From the NCBI RefSeq assembly GCF_002076895.1, contig NZ_CP020465.1, positions 3,286,001-3,350,000 of the forward strand: 64,000 bases of DNA, written 5' to 3'. Both the position numbers and the translations under genes were made by a program. How positions within the stretch are numbered: position 1 is the first letter of the stretch; every line of letters begins with the position of its first letter. Shown piece after piece: positions 36,101 to 45,472 of this stretch. The notes under the pieces were generated by a model, which saw only the letters and a program-made list of their open reading frames with translations, was not told where the DNA came from and ran no database searches. Origin of the DNA: Cognaticolwellia beringensis. Its GTDB lineage: Bacteria; Pseudomonadota; Gammaproteobacteria; Enterobacterales; Alteromonadaceae.

Positions 36101-38824
36101 TAACATTAAAATAGCGTCAGGCGCTGACTCCATTAAAGCGGCAAACTGTGCTTTGGCTGCATTTCTTTGCGTAACATCAATTAAGGTTAATCGTACCTCG
36201 GTTAACTTTTCATTTTCGTCATAAACGGGTAGGGCTGACATCATAGTGTCAATCGTTTGTGTCTCACTTATGTTAACCGGTATTTCATACTCTAGTAGGT
36301 GCGACTTAGTATGAAATATTTGATGTACATAATGAGCAGGCGCAACAAAATTTTGCCAATTTAATGAGGTGAATGTTTCGCGTGGGCGCTTAAACATTTG
36401 CGCGAATACACAGTTGTGTTTAATAAACATACCTTGTGCATCTAAGGTGGCATAGGCGACTGGCGCATGTTCATATAACTCCCACAATGCCCGTTCACGT
36501 TGGTGAAGCTCAGCGGTGCGATGTGCCACTTGTTTTTCTAGTTCTTCTTGCGAACGGCGCATATATTTTGTTGAGCGTTGGCCAACAGTAATGGTAAAAA
36601 TGTTCGAGGTTAAAGTTAATAGTAAAGTAATAAAAGCTATTAACATCAGTTTATTACGTAAAGAATCTACCCCTTTCATCGCTTCATCGGCATCAATTTC
36701 TGTTGCGATACCAAAACCGTACTGGTTATCCCATAACCAAGCGCCAAATACTTTAACTCCGCGATAATCGTTATAACCTAAGACATTGCTGGTAATTTTT
36801 TGGTTAGTGATCAGACTAATGTTATCTGCCCGCGCATTATTGACCAGATGATTGGCCATAAGTGTCAAGGGGAGTTGCTGAGTATTATTAGGAATAACTC
36901 GATGCTTAGTGACATTTATTTGTGGATCTTTCAGTACAATAAGTTGTTTGTTATTGCTGTGTGCTTGAAAGTAACTGAGCGATGATAATTCAGTTTCAAA
37001 ACGACTCTTTGAGAGCATTTGTCCCAATTGGCTGACTAAATAGCTTTCGCCTGTTTGGCCAATACGACCTTGTTGCATAATGTTAGACAGCTGACCGCTG
37101 GGTTTAATACCCACAGCTAAAGCCGCTATAACGTGATTGTTGTCATTTAGTATTGGCGTGATCATATACAAACTGTATTGATCTATCGGGTTAATGGTAT
37201 TGCCAAATAAGCGCTTAATATCAGTCTTCATTGCTGGTACAAAGCGGCTTTCACCCGAAAAAACTGCGGCGATAACTTCTGGGTGTTGCTCTGCGATTAA
37301 GCTACTTTTACCTAGGTTTTCATTGTTATTCGAGCCAATATTAATGAAGTCTTGATTAATAACGGAAAAGTCTTGGCCTTCGATACTGCTTTGGCGAAAA
37401 TATTGACGAATATTTTGCATTGCTCTAGATGTAATCAGGCTGTTTTTTGCCGCAGGTTGAAAGAGTAATGCTTTAGTGAGGCTAACCAGATTGTCATCTT
37501 TAGCCATTTGTTTTAATAAGTTTTCTTGATCACTAATCCAATCATTGAGGCGTGTTTTTGTTGCTTCGACAACGACCTCAAGATTTTTTTGCATATTAAC
37601 TTTAGTCGTTTTTTCATTGTCTTGTAGCGTCAGATAAATAACACTAAAAATAATTGCTACATTCAATATTGATAACGAATGTACGATAAATGGAAAATTC
37701 CTCGAAGACATAAAAGAAGCTAGGCGCTGCTGGCTAATTAATTTTGGCAACAGCAAGGTAATCGCAATTAATAAAAACGATAACAACACCATGAAAATGA
37801 TCAGCGAAGTGCTGCTGTCATCAGTAGTCTTATTGGCAGAAAAATTTATTAGCGCATCTTCGAGTAGTAAATTATCGGGTATAAAAGGCGAATCTATCAT
37901 CTCAAGTTGATGATAAATTTCACTAATCTTTTCCATACGGGTACGAGCAATTGAGCCAAGAGGAATAAATTTAGCTAATATTATTTTACTAATTTCGTCC
38001 GCTTCAAAAGCTAAGTGGCTATGAGTCTTACCTTGGCTATTATACTTTTCTTCAATTAACTTAATTATTTCTGTTTTATGGCTGAGTGCATATTGCCAAC
38101 CTTTTATAGTTGCTTGGCGAATAGCTTGCACCCGTTGAGGGTTGTTTTTAACCTCTGATTCACTGGTAAATAAATTATCACCATAAAAATCAATGCCGTA
38201 GTCTCGAGGACTGATGGTTAAAATATCAATGTTTTTTTCGGCCATTTCGAATGGCTCATTCGTACTGTAAATTAAAATGGCGTCAGTTTCGTCTGCCGTT
38301 AACGCGGAAAGTTTGCCTGATCTTTCTTGCCAAATGAAAGCTGATATATCTTGCTCTGCTTGTAAAAGCATCGCCGTTATTGAAGCCGAATTTTTAAACT
38401 TATAATCCACCATGATGCGTTTGCCAATAAGGTCGAACGGACTGGCAATGCCTGAAGAGCGCAGTGTCGCAATTGTGGTGGGCGAATGTTGAAATATTTG
38501 TGCGACAATAACGACTGGTTTGCCCTGATTTTTGTCAACGATTAAACTTGAGTCACTTATGCCATAATCTGCTCTACCGTCAATGACATAGTCGGTTATA
38601 ACACCGGGACCATTGAATTCTCTTAATTCTACGTCTAATCCGTGTTCTTTATAAAAACCCTGTTCTTTCGCGGCATAGTAGCCGGCATATTGAAATTGAT
38701 GAAACCAGTTTAGCTGTATAGACACTTTATCAAGTTCTTGACTTAAACTTTGGCTACTGAAAACGAAAAAAAGCAAACAAAACATAGCTTTTAGGGAATT
38801 GATATTACGGAAAAAAATTAACAT
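33188..38824 (-). CDS. NMT1/substrate-binding-domain hybrid histidine kinase with Cache, three PAS, REC and HPt domains
   Basis: Start set at 38824, one base after the stop of the BtuF-like gene, giving 1878 residues with a signal peptide (LKAMFCLLFFVFSSQS). Order: NMT1/THI5-like binding domain (about 30-300), two membrane helices (340-362, 378-400), a Cache-like periplasmic domain (405-720), a third helix (722-745) and three PAS domains (from about 775, 891 and 1011). Then come HisKA with H1161 (MSHEIRTP), HATPase, a degenerate receiver, a full receiver with D1593 (LMDCQMP) and HPt with H1748 (AHTLKG). The NMT1 domain suggests a nitrogen-rich ligand (pyrimidine or similar), and the operon suggests a cobalamin-related signal. 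No output regulator is nearby. Confidence 0.85.
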   Translation of the reverse strand: MLIFFRNINSLKAMFCLLFFVFSSQSLSQELDKVSIQLNWFHQFQYAGYYAAKEQGFYKEHGLDVELREFNGPGVITDYVIDGRADYGISDSSLIVDKNQGKPVVIVAQIFQHSPTTIATLRSSGIASPFDLIGKRIMVDYKFKNSASITAMLLQAEQDISAFIWQERSGKLSALTADETDAILIYSTNEPFEMAEKNIDILTISPRDYGIDFYGDNLFTSESEVKNNPQRVQAIRQATIKGWQYALSHKTEIIKLIEEKYNSQGKTHSHLAFEADEISKIILAKFIPLGSIARTRMEKISEIYHQLEMIDSPFIPDNLLLEDALINFSANKTTDDSSTSLIIFMVLLSFLLIAITLLLPKLISQQRLASFMSSRNFPFIVHSLSILNVAIIFSVIYLTLQDNEKTTKVNMQKNLEVVVEATKTRLNDWISDQENLLKQMAKDDNLVSLTKALLFQPAAKNSLITSRAMQNIRQYFRQSSIEGQDFSVINQDFINIGSNNNENLGKSSLIAEQHPEVIAAVFSGESRFVPAMKTDIKRLFGNTINPIDQYSLYMITPILNDNNHVIAALAVGIKPSGQLSNIMQQGRIGQTGESYLVSQLGQMLSKSRFETELSSLSYFQAHSNNKQLIVLKDPQINVTKHRVIPNNTQQLPLTLMANHLVNNARADNISLITNQKITSNVLGYNDYRGVKVFGAWLWDNQYGFGIATEIDADEAMKGVDSLRNKLMLIAFITLLLTLTSNIFTITVGQRSTKYMRRSQEELEKQVAHRTAELHQRERALWELYEHAPVAYATLDAQGMFIKHNCVFAQMFKRPRETFTSLNWQNFVAPAHYVHQIFHTKSHLLEYEIPVNISETQTIDTMMSALPVYDENEKLTEVRLTLIDVTQRNAAKAQFAALMESAPDAILMLDKYRVHNIVNSQVLTMFGYDKSEIIGQKIELLLPEEAKLHIFEHILHELTPEKQLLELTGKRKDGSEFSAEVTVNALDIHNDRFIVAIIRDITDRKLHDAAVAEHILFQQALADTIPYPIFVKDPNSKITNVNSAYEETFNVKRADVIGKTVLDLEYLPLADRKSYHAQDLEIIASMGMIRKEVSIVYADGLEHNIMYWVKSFAKADGSAGGLLGTFVDISEQKMAEKTLVHAKALAEDAVKAKSNFLANMSHEIRTPMNAIIGMSALALKTNLTPEQQNHITKVNLAAESLLGIVNDILDFSKIEANKLELESIPFSLNDILDNLSNMLVDKLNEKQTALIFDVENNVPLNLIGDPLRLSQILTNLGSNAAKFTEQGKIKVHVACINKHDEHVTLKFSVCDTGIGMSKPQQEKLFQSFSQADSSTTRKYGGTGLGLAICKRLVELLGGEIWLESEENIGSNFHFTVNFQSQSMKSINATSENTTSINDLNIALISNNEGAKPTVLRILQSFGFMVENFTSAAQALPELKQQTKVFDALIFDIKHSNDNKSTQDIALIRAAHAELPLLHILESKQDNAPQVLEDGDKYSIIEQPINSSNLLDCLLIALGHEHLRSRKYNLFSHESVPAINILQGAKILLVEDNEINQELATELLTSNGIEVVVTNNGQEAIERLNQEHFDGVLMDCQMPIKDGYSTTRELRQNPQFIDLPIIAMTANVMAGDREKALAAGMNEHIGKPINPPELFVKLAQWVVLSHPANLTHSRTLTDDSALLFTNKNSTITMPEFDGIDRESGLAIAQNDHELYQRLLLKFKDNYADAMAPIEAAYASNNFAAIEQLAHTLKGVAGNIGAKQLYELCQELESNAALQAIKPDMLTQCQLELSRTQQALAALKHPEPTDVDFNISTCKNLIAQLKVDVENYDVAAIDTIHALLSMTQQQTYHQQLKNIMAKVEVYEFDDAAKQLKEIIIK

Positions 38825-38825
38825 A

Positions 38826-39638
38826 TTATGTGTGTTCAGCCCATTGCTGGATAATGTTAGCGAGTTGCTCAACGCCATCAGTCAACGCTGCTGGTCCTGG
38901 CTGTAAAATATCAGTAGAGTTTATCTCATAGATATCATCATTTTTTATTGCTGTTATGGCTTGCCAACCGACTCTCGAGGTTACTTTTTCTTTATCGAAT
39001 TTACGTCCACACCAAGAGGCAATATAAATATCTGGATTTTTAGTAATAACATCACTGGCATCTGCAACAATGCGATTTTTTGCTAATGACTGTGTGGAGA
39101 ATTCTTGATAGCAATCGATTCCGCCAGCAATCTCTATTAACTCACTCACCCAACCAATACCGGTGATAATAGGGTCAAACCATTCTTCAAAATATACCAT
39201 TGGCCGAGCAGGAAGTTTATCTGCTTGCTGTTTAATTCTGCGTAAATTGTTTTGCATGTCAGTAACAAGCTTTTCGCCTTTTTCCGGTTGTCCTATTAAG
39301 CCAGACAAAGTACGTATCATCTGCAATATTTCACTGATACTGCGATGATTAAAACAGTGGACTTGTATGCCTTCTTTGATCAAATCTGCGACGATATCAG
39401 CTTGCATGTCAGAAAATGCTAAAACTAAATCTGGTTTTAACGATAATATTTTGTCGGTTCTTGCGGTTATATAGGCACTGACTTTTGTTTTTTCTTTTCT
39501 TGCCCGTTCAGGGCGCATGGTATAGGCCGAAATACCAATAATACGGTGATCTTCTTCCATAAGATAAAGCGCTTCGGTAGTTTCTTCTGTTAAGCAGATA
39601 ATTCGCTCAGGCCATTTTGGTTCAGGAACAGGGGTCAT
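38826..39638 (-). CDS. BtuF-like cobalamin-binding protein lacking a signal peptide
   Basis: The 270-residue protein is a periplasmic-binding-protein-like domain of the BtuF group (RIICLTEETTEALYLM; GISAYTMRPERARKEKTKVS; ITGIGWVSELIEIAGG; EINSTDILQPGPA). The start, with AAGGA six bases upstream, is followed directly by mature-protein sequence; no signal peptide is present. So it is either cytoplasmic or exported in an unusual way. It lies one base before the large hybrid kinase and at the edge of the cobalamin genes. It may sense rather than import cobalamin. Cobalamin binding is likely by family and context, not proven. Confidence 0.78.
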   Translation of the reverse strand: MTPVPEPKWPERIICLTEETTEALYLMEEDHRIIGISAYTMRPERARKEKTKVSAYITARTDKILSLKPDLVLAFSDMQADIVADLIKEGIQVHCFNHRSISEILQMIRTLSGLIGQPEKGEKLVTDMQNNLRRIKQQADKLPARPMVYFEEWFDPIITGIGWVSELIEIAGGIDCYQEFSTQSLAKNRIVADASDVITKNPDIYIASWCGRKFDKEKVTSRVGWQAITAIKNDDIYEINSTDILQPGPAALTDGVEQLANIIQQWAEHT

Positions 39639-39905
39639 GCATTTTCCTTGTGACTCTCGGTAGTCATTGTTAATAGCAATATCAATGGATGTAATTTTTT
39701 CTTTGTCTTAAAACTAAATGTCTTAAAACTAAATTTATTTAGGCTAGCTGCTTTTTACTTTATCAAAAACTGAGCAGCAATGATTAGTTATTTATGCTCT
39801 AAATGCTCAATAGTTAGTGTTAATACAATAACTATATTTGATAGACTGTTGTTATTGATTTAATTTCAATTTGTTTAATGAAGTTTGCATAATTAGGAGC
39901 AGGGC

Positions 39906-40604
39906 TTGTCGGTATTTAATGTTTATTTATTACGCCACGGAGAATTAGTTCAAACAGGCATTCTCTGTGGGCGAACGGACATTGCGCTTTCTAATACGGG
40001 TAAAAGTCAGCTTGTTAACGCCACGAAAAATTTATCTGACATTGTTAATTGCTATAGCTCTCCCCTTATACGATGCCGAGAGTTTGCTGAACAATATTGC
40101 CAACAAAATCAATTGCCATTAAAAATTTCAGTTGAATTGCAAGAAATGGACTTTGGTGACTGGGACGGAAAAAGCTATCAAGCGCTTTGGCAACCTGAGC
40201 AGGGGGTGGAGCAGCAAGGGGAAATAGCTACCGTTAACAACGCGCCAACCTTAGGTGATTTTTGGCAAAACCCGTGGCAATGTCAGCCACCTAACGGTGA
40301 AACCATGGCAAGCTTTACTGAACGCGTTGATAGTTTTTGGCATCATTTATTACGACAACTGGTACAAGAGGATAGCCAAAAATATAAATTAAAAAACAAG
40401 CCAAAACATCAGCAAAAACCATTAGGAAATACCTTAGTGATATGTCATGGCGGTGTTATTCGGTATATTTTGGCTAAAGTATTGGGTTTGCCGATACCAG
40501 GTGTCAATCATATGGCTAATATTGATGTTCCTTATGGTGGATTAATTCACCTACAAGTTACGATTGATGATAACGCTAAAGCTTGGCCTAAATTGATGTT
40601 ATAG
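39906..40604 (+). CDS. cobC: Histidine phosphatase, alpha-ribazole phosphatase type
   Basis: The 232-residue protein starts at a TTG at 39906 with AGGAG five bases before it. It is a histidine phosphatase superfamily member with the RHG motif (R10-H11-G12, LLRHGE) and the second catalytic histidine in VICHGGVIRYIL. In the cobalamin pathway CobC removes the phosphate from alpha-ribazole phosphate or adenosylcobalamin phosphate. It lies at the left end of the plus-strand cob region but outside the riboswitch, which begins about 200 bases after its stop. A second, shorter histidine phosphatase lies at 49627. Which one is the true CobC is not certain. Confidence 0.75.
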   Translation: MSVFNVYLLRHGELVQTGILCGRTDIALSNTGKSQLVNATKNLSDIVNCYSSPLIRCREFAEQYCQQNQLPLKISVELQEMDFGDWDGKSYQALWQPEQGVEQQGEIATVNNAPTLGDFWQNPWQCQPPNGETMASFTERVDSFWHHLLRQLVQEDSQKYKLKNKPKHQQKPLGNTLVICHGGVIRYILAKVLGLPIPGVNHMANIDVPYGGLIHLQVTIDDNAKAWPKLML

Positions 40605-41169
40605 CAAAAATTTTAGTTGTTTAATTTGGCTTTATCGTTTGCCATGTCTAGACCGTGACTCATTTTAATCTGCTGGCAGTCAGCCAATAACTGCTAAATA
40701 AATATATAACAGCGAGGCTTTATATGTTTTTAATCGATAACTGCGTTAAAAAAAACTTGCTATTTTGTCCTAGCTGTCGATAATCTCGCCATTAAATCAA
40801 TAATGTCATATTCAATTTTACCTTCTTTGATGGGAAAACCATTGTTGAGAATGTAAAACTGGGAATGTGGTGAAAGTCCACAACTGTACCCGCAACTGTA
40901 AACAGAACGATATACCGGCAAATCTTCATGTAATAAAGTGATTTGTGTAGGAGTATATCTAGATGCTGTAAGTCAGGATACCAGGGGAAATATGTGCATT
41001 AATTACCACGTCGAGCGGGTTACTCTGGCATTGGAATTTTTATCTTTTTTCATTTTGACCATGTCATTTTTGAAACTAGATTTCTCCCATTAAACCTCAA
41101 AACCGTATCGACGTTAATCATTTATATCAACCAACTTAATTTTTGGTTTGATACTGTTTAGGCGTTGAA
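40605..41169 (+). other. Leader region of the cobTSUQ operon
   Basis: There is no gene. The right half contains the cobalamin riboswitch (see separate entry). Between the riboswitch and the cobT start is a hairpin at 41125-41153, TATCAACCAA with TTGGTTTGATA (one bulge), about 17 bases before the ATG. It could be the expression platform, but I did not fold it. The left part is AT-rich without further pattern. Confidence 0.6.
40795..40995 (+). promoter_or_regulatory. Cobalamin riboswitch upstream of cobT
   Basis: The core matches the AdoCbl class: GGGAATGTGGTGAAAGTCC at 40861-40879, then ACTGTACCCGCAACTGTAA, and the B12 box AGTCAGGATACC near 40971-40982. Boundaries are approximate. It precedes cobT, cobS, cobU and cobQ by about 170 bases. 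In liganded form it would repress the operon when cobalamin is sufficient. Confidence 0.9.
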
Positions 41170-42234
41170 ATGTTTGATATACAAGCGGTAAGTGACGAAC
41201 ACTCAGAAAAAATTCAAGCGGTAATTAATGGTAAAACAAAGCCATTAGGTGCCTTGGGAGAGCTTGAACACTTAGCAAAGCAAATCGCTAAAATTCAACT
41301 AACAACTCACGATTTTGAAACCCCTAAGATCAACCAGCATAAGTTACAACTAACGCATCCACATTTAACTGTTTTTGCGGGCGACCATGGTGTTGCTAGC
41401 GAAGGTGTTTCAATTGCGCCTAGTGAAGTAACTCGCCAAATGGTGGCCAACTTTGCTGGTGGTGGCGCAGCCATTAATGTGTTTAGTCAGCAACTGGGGT
41501 GGCAACTTAATATTGTCGATGCCGGCATTTTGCAGCCAGTTTTATCATCCAGTGTTAAAGCACAACGATTAGGTAATATTACTCAGCCGATTAACCAACA
41601 CGCGGCGATGACTAAAGCGCAAGTTCAGCAAGGCTTTGCTTATGCTAAACAGCATGTTGTTGAGATAAGCAATACCGGCTGTAATATCATCGCCTTTGGT
41701 GAAATGGGTATAGGTAACACCACGATTGCTTCTGCAATAATGGCCACCATGATGAATATTCCTGCCAGCGAAGCAGTGGGTCGTGGTACCGGTATTTCTG
41801 ATGAAATAGTGCTGAAAAAACAACAAGTGGTAGAGCAAGCGTTAGCACTTCATCGAGATAATCTCACGGATACTGAATCTATTTTACGCTGTTTAGGTGG
41901 CTTTGAAGTTGTTCAGATAACTGCGGCAATGTTAGCTGCAGCAGAAAATCGCATGTTAATTGTTGTCGACGGCTTTATTTGTACCGCTGCGGCCATGTTA
42001 GCCATTAAGTTTAATGCCAGCGTGAAAGACTATATGGTATTTGCACATTGTTCAGGTGAGCAAGGTCACGAAAAAATGTTGCAATGGTTAGAGGTTAAAC
42101 CCTTATTACATTTAGGCTTGCGCTTAGGCGAAGGCACTGGCGCGGCATTAGCGCTGCCAATCATACAAGCAGCAGTGGCATTTTTTAATGATATGGCAAG
42201 TTTTGCCGATGCCGAGGTAACCAATGTTACCTAA
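41170..42234 (+). CDS. cobT: Nicotinate-nucleotide--dimethylbenzimidazole phosphoribosyltransferase
   Basis: The 354-residue protein matches CobT in length and motifs: FAGDHGVASEGVS, GEMGIGNTTIASAI and RLGEGTGAALALPI, where E321 corresponds to the catalytic glutamate. It makes alpha-ribazole phosphate from nicotinate mononucleotide and 5,6-dimethylbenzimidazole (or another base), the lower ligand of cobalamin. It is the first gene of the riboswitch-controlled operon; its stop overlaps the cobS start by 11 bases. Cytoplasmic. Confidence 0.95.
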   Translation: MFDIQAVSDEHSEKIQAVINGKTKPLGALGELEHLAKQIAKIQLTTHDFETPKINQHKLQLTHPHLTVFAGDHGVASEGVSIAPSEVTRQMVANFAGGGAAINVFSQQLGWQLNIVDAGILQPVLSSSVKAQRLGNITQPINQHAAMTKAQVQQGFAYAKQHVVEISNTGCNIIAFGEMGIGNTTIASAIMATMMNIPASEAVGRGTGISDEIVLKKQQVVEQALALHRDNLTDTESILRCLGGFEVVQITAAMLAAAENRMLIVVDGFICTAAAMLAIKFNASVKDYMVFAHCSGEQGHEKMLQWLEVKPLLHLGLRLGEGTGAALALPIIQAAVAFFNDMASFADAEVTNVT

Positions 42235-43078
42235 GCCTGATGAACAGCCGTCAAATGTAGCTAAACAAGGGCAGTGGGCAGAGCAATGGCAATTATTGTT
42301 GTTAGCCACAAGTTTTTTTACCCGTATTCCCGTTAACATTAGCGCAGAGGTAAGTGCAAATATGTTAAATGAAGCGAGTCGTTATTTCGCTTTAGTTGGG
42401 GTGTTAATTGGTTTGTCTTCAGCACTGGCTTTTTATCTTTGTGCTATCTTCATACCTGCTGAGATTGCCTTGTTAGTTGCCATGGCAATAAGTGTTCTAT
42501 TAACAGGTGCCTTTCATGAAGATGGATGGGCAGATGTTTGGGATGGTTTTGGCGGTGGTTGGACGGTAGAAAATAAACTTAACATTATGAAAGATAGTCG
42601 TTTAGGCACTTATGGCGCGGCGGCATTGTTTTTTATTTTAATGATCAAATACCAAGTGTTATTAGCGTTAATTAATTTTGAATTAGCTAACAACAATGTT
42701 GAAGCAGAAGTACTAAGCTTGCTGTCTATTTTAGTCTTAGGTCATTGCTTAAGTCGAGTGCTAGCAACAAGTTTGATTGCTGATATGCCTTATGTCAGTG
42801 AAGATGCCACTTCAAAAGTGAAACCGTTAGCGCAAGCATTATCAAACAACAGTTATTTAACTCTGCTTGCTACGGGCATAGTGATCATTATGTTGACGTT
42901 GTCTTTGAGTGTCGCGTGGAAGTTAGTGGTTATTTTATTACTGACACGTTGGTGTTTAAAACGTTGGTTTACCCAACAATTAGGCGGTTATACCGGTGAC
43001 TGTTTAGGCGCTGCTCAACAGTTGTCAGAAGTCGTTATTTACATCACATTATTGTCACTTACTTCGGTCGTTATATGA
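42224..43078 (+). CDS. cobS: Adenosylcobinamide-GDP ribazoletransferase (cobalamin synthase)
   Basis: The 284-residue membrane protein has the CobS signature GAFHEDGWADVWDGFGGG and a second motif, KDSRLGTYGAAAL. About six hydrophobic helices are visible. It joins alpha-ribazole (phosphate) to adenosylcobinamide-GDP at the inner membrane, the last assembly step. It overlaps cobT by 11 bases and cobU by four (ATGA), so translation of the three is coupled. Confidence 0.93.
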   Translation: MLPKPDEQPSNVAKQGQWAEQWQLLLLATSFFTRIPVNISAEVSANMLNEASRYFALVGVLIGLSSALAFYLCAIFIPAEIALLVAMAISVLLTGAFHEDGWADVWDGFGGGWTVENKLNIMKDSRLGTYGAAALFFILMIKYQVLLALINFELANNNVEAEVLSLLSILVLGHCLSRVLATSLIADMPYVSEDATSKVKPLAQALSNNSYLTLLATGIVIIMLTLSLSVAWKLVVILLLTRWCLKRWFTQQLGGYTGDCLGAAQQLSEVVIYITLLSLTSVVI

Positions 43079-43740
43079 GCCCAATTACTCTGAATAAAGT
43101 ACAGTTAATTATTGGCGGCGCCCGTTCAGGCAAAAGCTCGCTGGCCGAGCAATATGCGAAGTTGTCAAACTTGCCAGTCACCTATATTGCTACAGCGCAA
43201 GCATTCGATACTGAAATGCAGCAAAGAATTGCCCAACATCAAGCTGAGCGCCCTGAACATTGGTCGTTGGTAGAATCACCTTTTTTACTAGCAAAGGCTA
43301 TTGAGTCTGCGATTGCTAGTTCAGCCAGTACTTCAGGTATTTGTATCTTAGTCGATTGTTTAACACTTTGGCTAAGCAATAGCTTGTGCAAACCTAGTGT
43401 TGATAATGACTCGATTGTTGATGGTAATCTGAATTTTTGTAACCTTGACTATTGGCAGCAAGAAAAAGCGCAATTGCTGACAGTTCTGGAACGCATTCAG
43501 CTGCAGAAAAATACCCAAACATCCGCTTCTTTTGAAAGACGTGTTGAAATTATCTTAGTCAGTAATGAAGTGGGGCACGGCATAGTGCCAATGGGCGAGT
43601 TGTCTCGTCAGTTTGTCGACCAAGCGGGTTGGTTACATCAAGCCATTGCTAAAATTGCCGATAATGTCGAGTTTGTGATGGCAGGTTTACCCTTAACACT
43701 AAAGTCGTCTGAAAATACTAACGCTAAGGTGCCATCGTGA
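43075..43740 (+). CDS. cobU: Bifunctional adenosylcobinamide kinase/guanylyltransferase
   Basis: The 221-residue protein has the P-loop GGARSGKS (G14-S21) and a conserved histidine, H55 in [11 protein letters not shown], equivalent to the guanylylated histidine of Salmonella CobU. Later motifs [12 protein letters not shown] and [11 protein letters not shown] are also typical. It phosphorylates adenosylcobinamide and then forms adenosylcobinamide-GDP. Its start overlaps the cobS stop (ATGA) and its stop overlaps the GTG start of cobQ (GTGA). Confidence 0.93.
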   Translation: MSPITLNKVQLIIGGARSGKSSLAEQYAKLSNLPVTYIATAQAFDTEMQQRIAQHQAERPEHWSLVESPFLLAKAIESAIASSASTSGICILVDCLTLWLSNSLCKPSVDNDSIVDGNLNFCNLDYWQQEKAQLLTVLERIQLQKNTQTSASFERRVEIILVSNEVGHGIVPMGELSRQFVDQAGWLHQAIAKIADNVEFVMAGLPLTLKSSENTNAKVPS

Positions 43741-45251
43741 AAACATTAATGGTGCAGGGCACAACCTCAGACGCAGGAAAAAGTACCTTAGTGGCAGGGC
43801 TGTGTCGTGTGTTGGTTAATGCCGGATATAATGTCGCGCCATTTAAACCACAAAATATGGCACTAAACAGTGCAGTAACAAAAGATGGTGGTGAAATTGG
43901 TCGCGCTCAAGCGTTGCAAGCTATTGCAGCAAAAGTTGAAGCTCGGGTTGATTTTAATCCCATTTTATTAAAGCCGAATAGCGATACCGGCGCGCAAGTT
44001 ATTGTTCATGGCAAAGCTATTTCAAATATGGAAGCAGGCAAATATCACGATTACAAAAAAGTCGCGATGCAAGCCGTTTTAGAGTCGCATCAACGCTTGG
44101 CGAATGATCACCAAGTATTATTAGTTGAAGGTGCAGGTAGTCCTGCTGAAATTAATCTTCGTGCACATGATATTGCCAATATGGGCTACGCTGAAGCGGT
44201 TGATTGTCCGGTTATTTTAGTTGCAGATATTGACCGAGGCGGCGTTTTTGCTCATTTGGTTGGTACATTAGCGTTATTATCTGAGTCAGAGCAAGCCAGA
44301 GTGAAAGGCTTTATTATTAATCGTTTTCGCGGTGATATTAAACTACTTGAATCTGGTTTAGATTGGCTTGAAGAGCGAACAGGCAAACCGGTGTTAGGTG
44401 TATTGCCTTATCTACATGATTTAGCGTTAGACGCGGAAGATGCCGTAGCACTCGATAACAAAATAACACAGGCGAAAGTAAAAATATTTGTGCCTTTATT
44501 ACCTCATATGAGCAATCATACCGACTTTGATCCGTTGCGCTTACAAGCCAATATTGATTTGCAATACATTAAAATAGGCCAGTCGTTGCAAGGCGCTGAT
44601 TTAATTATTTTACCTGGCAGTAAAAATGTTATTTCTGATTTAGCTTTTTTAAAACAACAAGGTTGGCAGCAAGAAATTGAGCAACACCTGCGCTACGGTG
44701 GCAAGTTACTCGGTATTTGTGGTGGTTATCAAATGCTGGGTAAGCAAATATTTGATCCTGAGCATATTGAATCACACGTAGAGAAAATTTCTGGTTTAGG
44801 CTTATTAGACTTTACAACAACGCTGACGCAAGACAAAACCTTAAGCCAAGTCTCTGCCACTATGACGTTAAATGGCGAAACATGTCAGCTAACTGGCTAC
44901 GAAATACATTGTGGCGTGTCAACGGGGCCAGCGTTAAGCAACTCGTTACTTAATATTCACTATGAGCCGATAGCACAAGCACAAAGCAATCCTGATGGTT
45001 GTATCTCTGATGACGGACAAATTATTGCCACCTATTTACATGGTTTTTTCGATTGTCCTGCGCCGACACAATTGGTGCTTAATTGGTTAGGTATTAACGA
45101 TTTACAAACGCCTGTTATCGATATAAATCAACATCGAGAAATACAACTTGAGCGCTTAGCTGATGTTTGCGAACAGCATTTAGCTATGGATAAAATTTAC
45201 GATATTATTAATCAAGGTGTTGATACGCCAAGTAATAAATTGGCGAATTAG
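43737..45251 (+). CDS. cobQ: Cobyric acid synthase
   Basis: The 504-residue protein begins at a GTG overlapping the cobU stop. It has an N-terminal P-loop-like motif ([13 protein letters not shown]) of the dethiobiotin-synthetase-like domain and a C-terminal class I glutamine amidotransferase-like domain with the cysteine in [11 protein letters not shown]. CobQ amidates four carboxylates of adenosylcobyrinate a,c-diamide to give adenosylcobyric acid, using glutamine and ATP. It is the last gene of the riboswitch operon. Confidence 0.94.
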   Translation: MKTLMVQGTTSDAGKSTLVAGLCRVLVNAGYNVAPFKPQNMALNSAVTKDGGEIGRAQALQAIAAKVEARVDFNPILLKPNSDTGAQVIVHGKAISNMEAGKYHDYKKVAMQAVLESHQRLANDHQVLLVEGAGSPAEINLRAHDIANMGYAEAVDCPVILVADIDRGGVFAHLVGTLALLSESEQARVKGFIINRFRGDIKLLESGLDWLEERTGKPVLGVLPYLHDLALDAEDAVALDNKITQAKVKIFVPLLPHMSNHTDFDPLRLQANIDLQYIKIGQSLQGADLIILPGSKNVISDLAFLKQQGWQQEIEQHLRYGGKLLGICGGYQMLGKQIFDPEHIESHVEKISGLGLLDFTTTLTQDKTLSQVSATMTLNGETCQLTGYEIHCGVSTGPALSNSLLNIHYEPIAQAQSNPDGCISDDGQIIATYLHGFFDCPAPTQLVLNWLGINDLQTPVIDINQHREIQLERLADVCEQHLAMDKIYDIINQGVDTPSNKLAN

Positions 45252-45304
45252 TCAGACAAAAATTTAGATAAGCGACAGTGGTTAAATACTTTAGCTACTG
45301 TTTT

Positions 45305-45410
45305 ATATAGTAAGTTTAAGGGAAGAAGATGAGATTTCTTCACTGCCCCCGCAATGGTGATCATAGTGATATTTTGTTAACTATGTCAGTCCGAGCACTT
45401 GAATTTACTT
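45305..45410 (+). promoter_or_regulatory. Cobalamin riboswitch upstream of btuB (short, divergent core)
   Basis: GGGAAGAAGATGAGATTTC at 45320-45338 followed by CACTGCCCCCGCAATGG at 45341-45357, and AGTCCGAGCAC near 45388-45398, follow the cobalamin riboswitch pattern. The usual GGTGAAA loop is changed to GATGAGA and the B12 box is weak. It lies about 65-75 bases before btuB. Boundaries approximate. Confidence 0.75.
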
Positions 45411-45472
45411 AATTACACTGTGTTTTAACGCAGTCAAAACTACGGTGCGGAGGGTATCGTTAATGAGGTTAT

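Noticed and set aside
38825..38878. Start of the hybrid kinase at 38878, overlapping the BtuF-like gene
   Set aside because: The ATG at 38824 directly follows the stop of that gene and better precedes the signal peptide.
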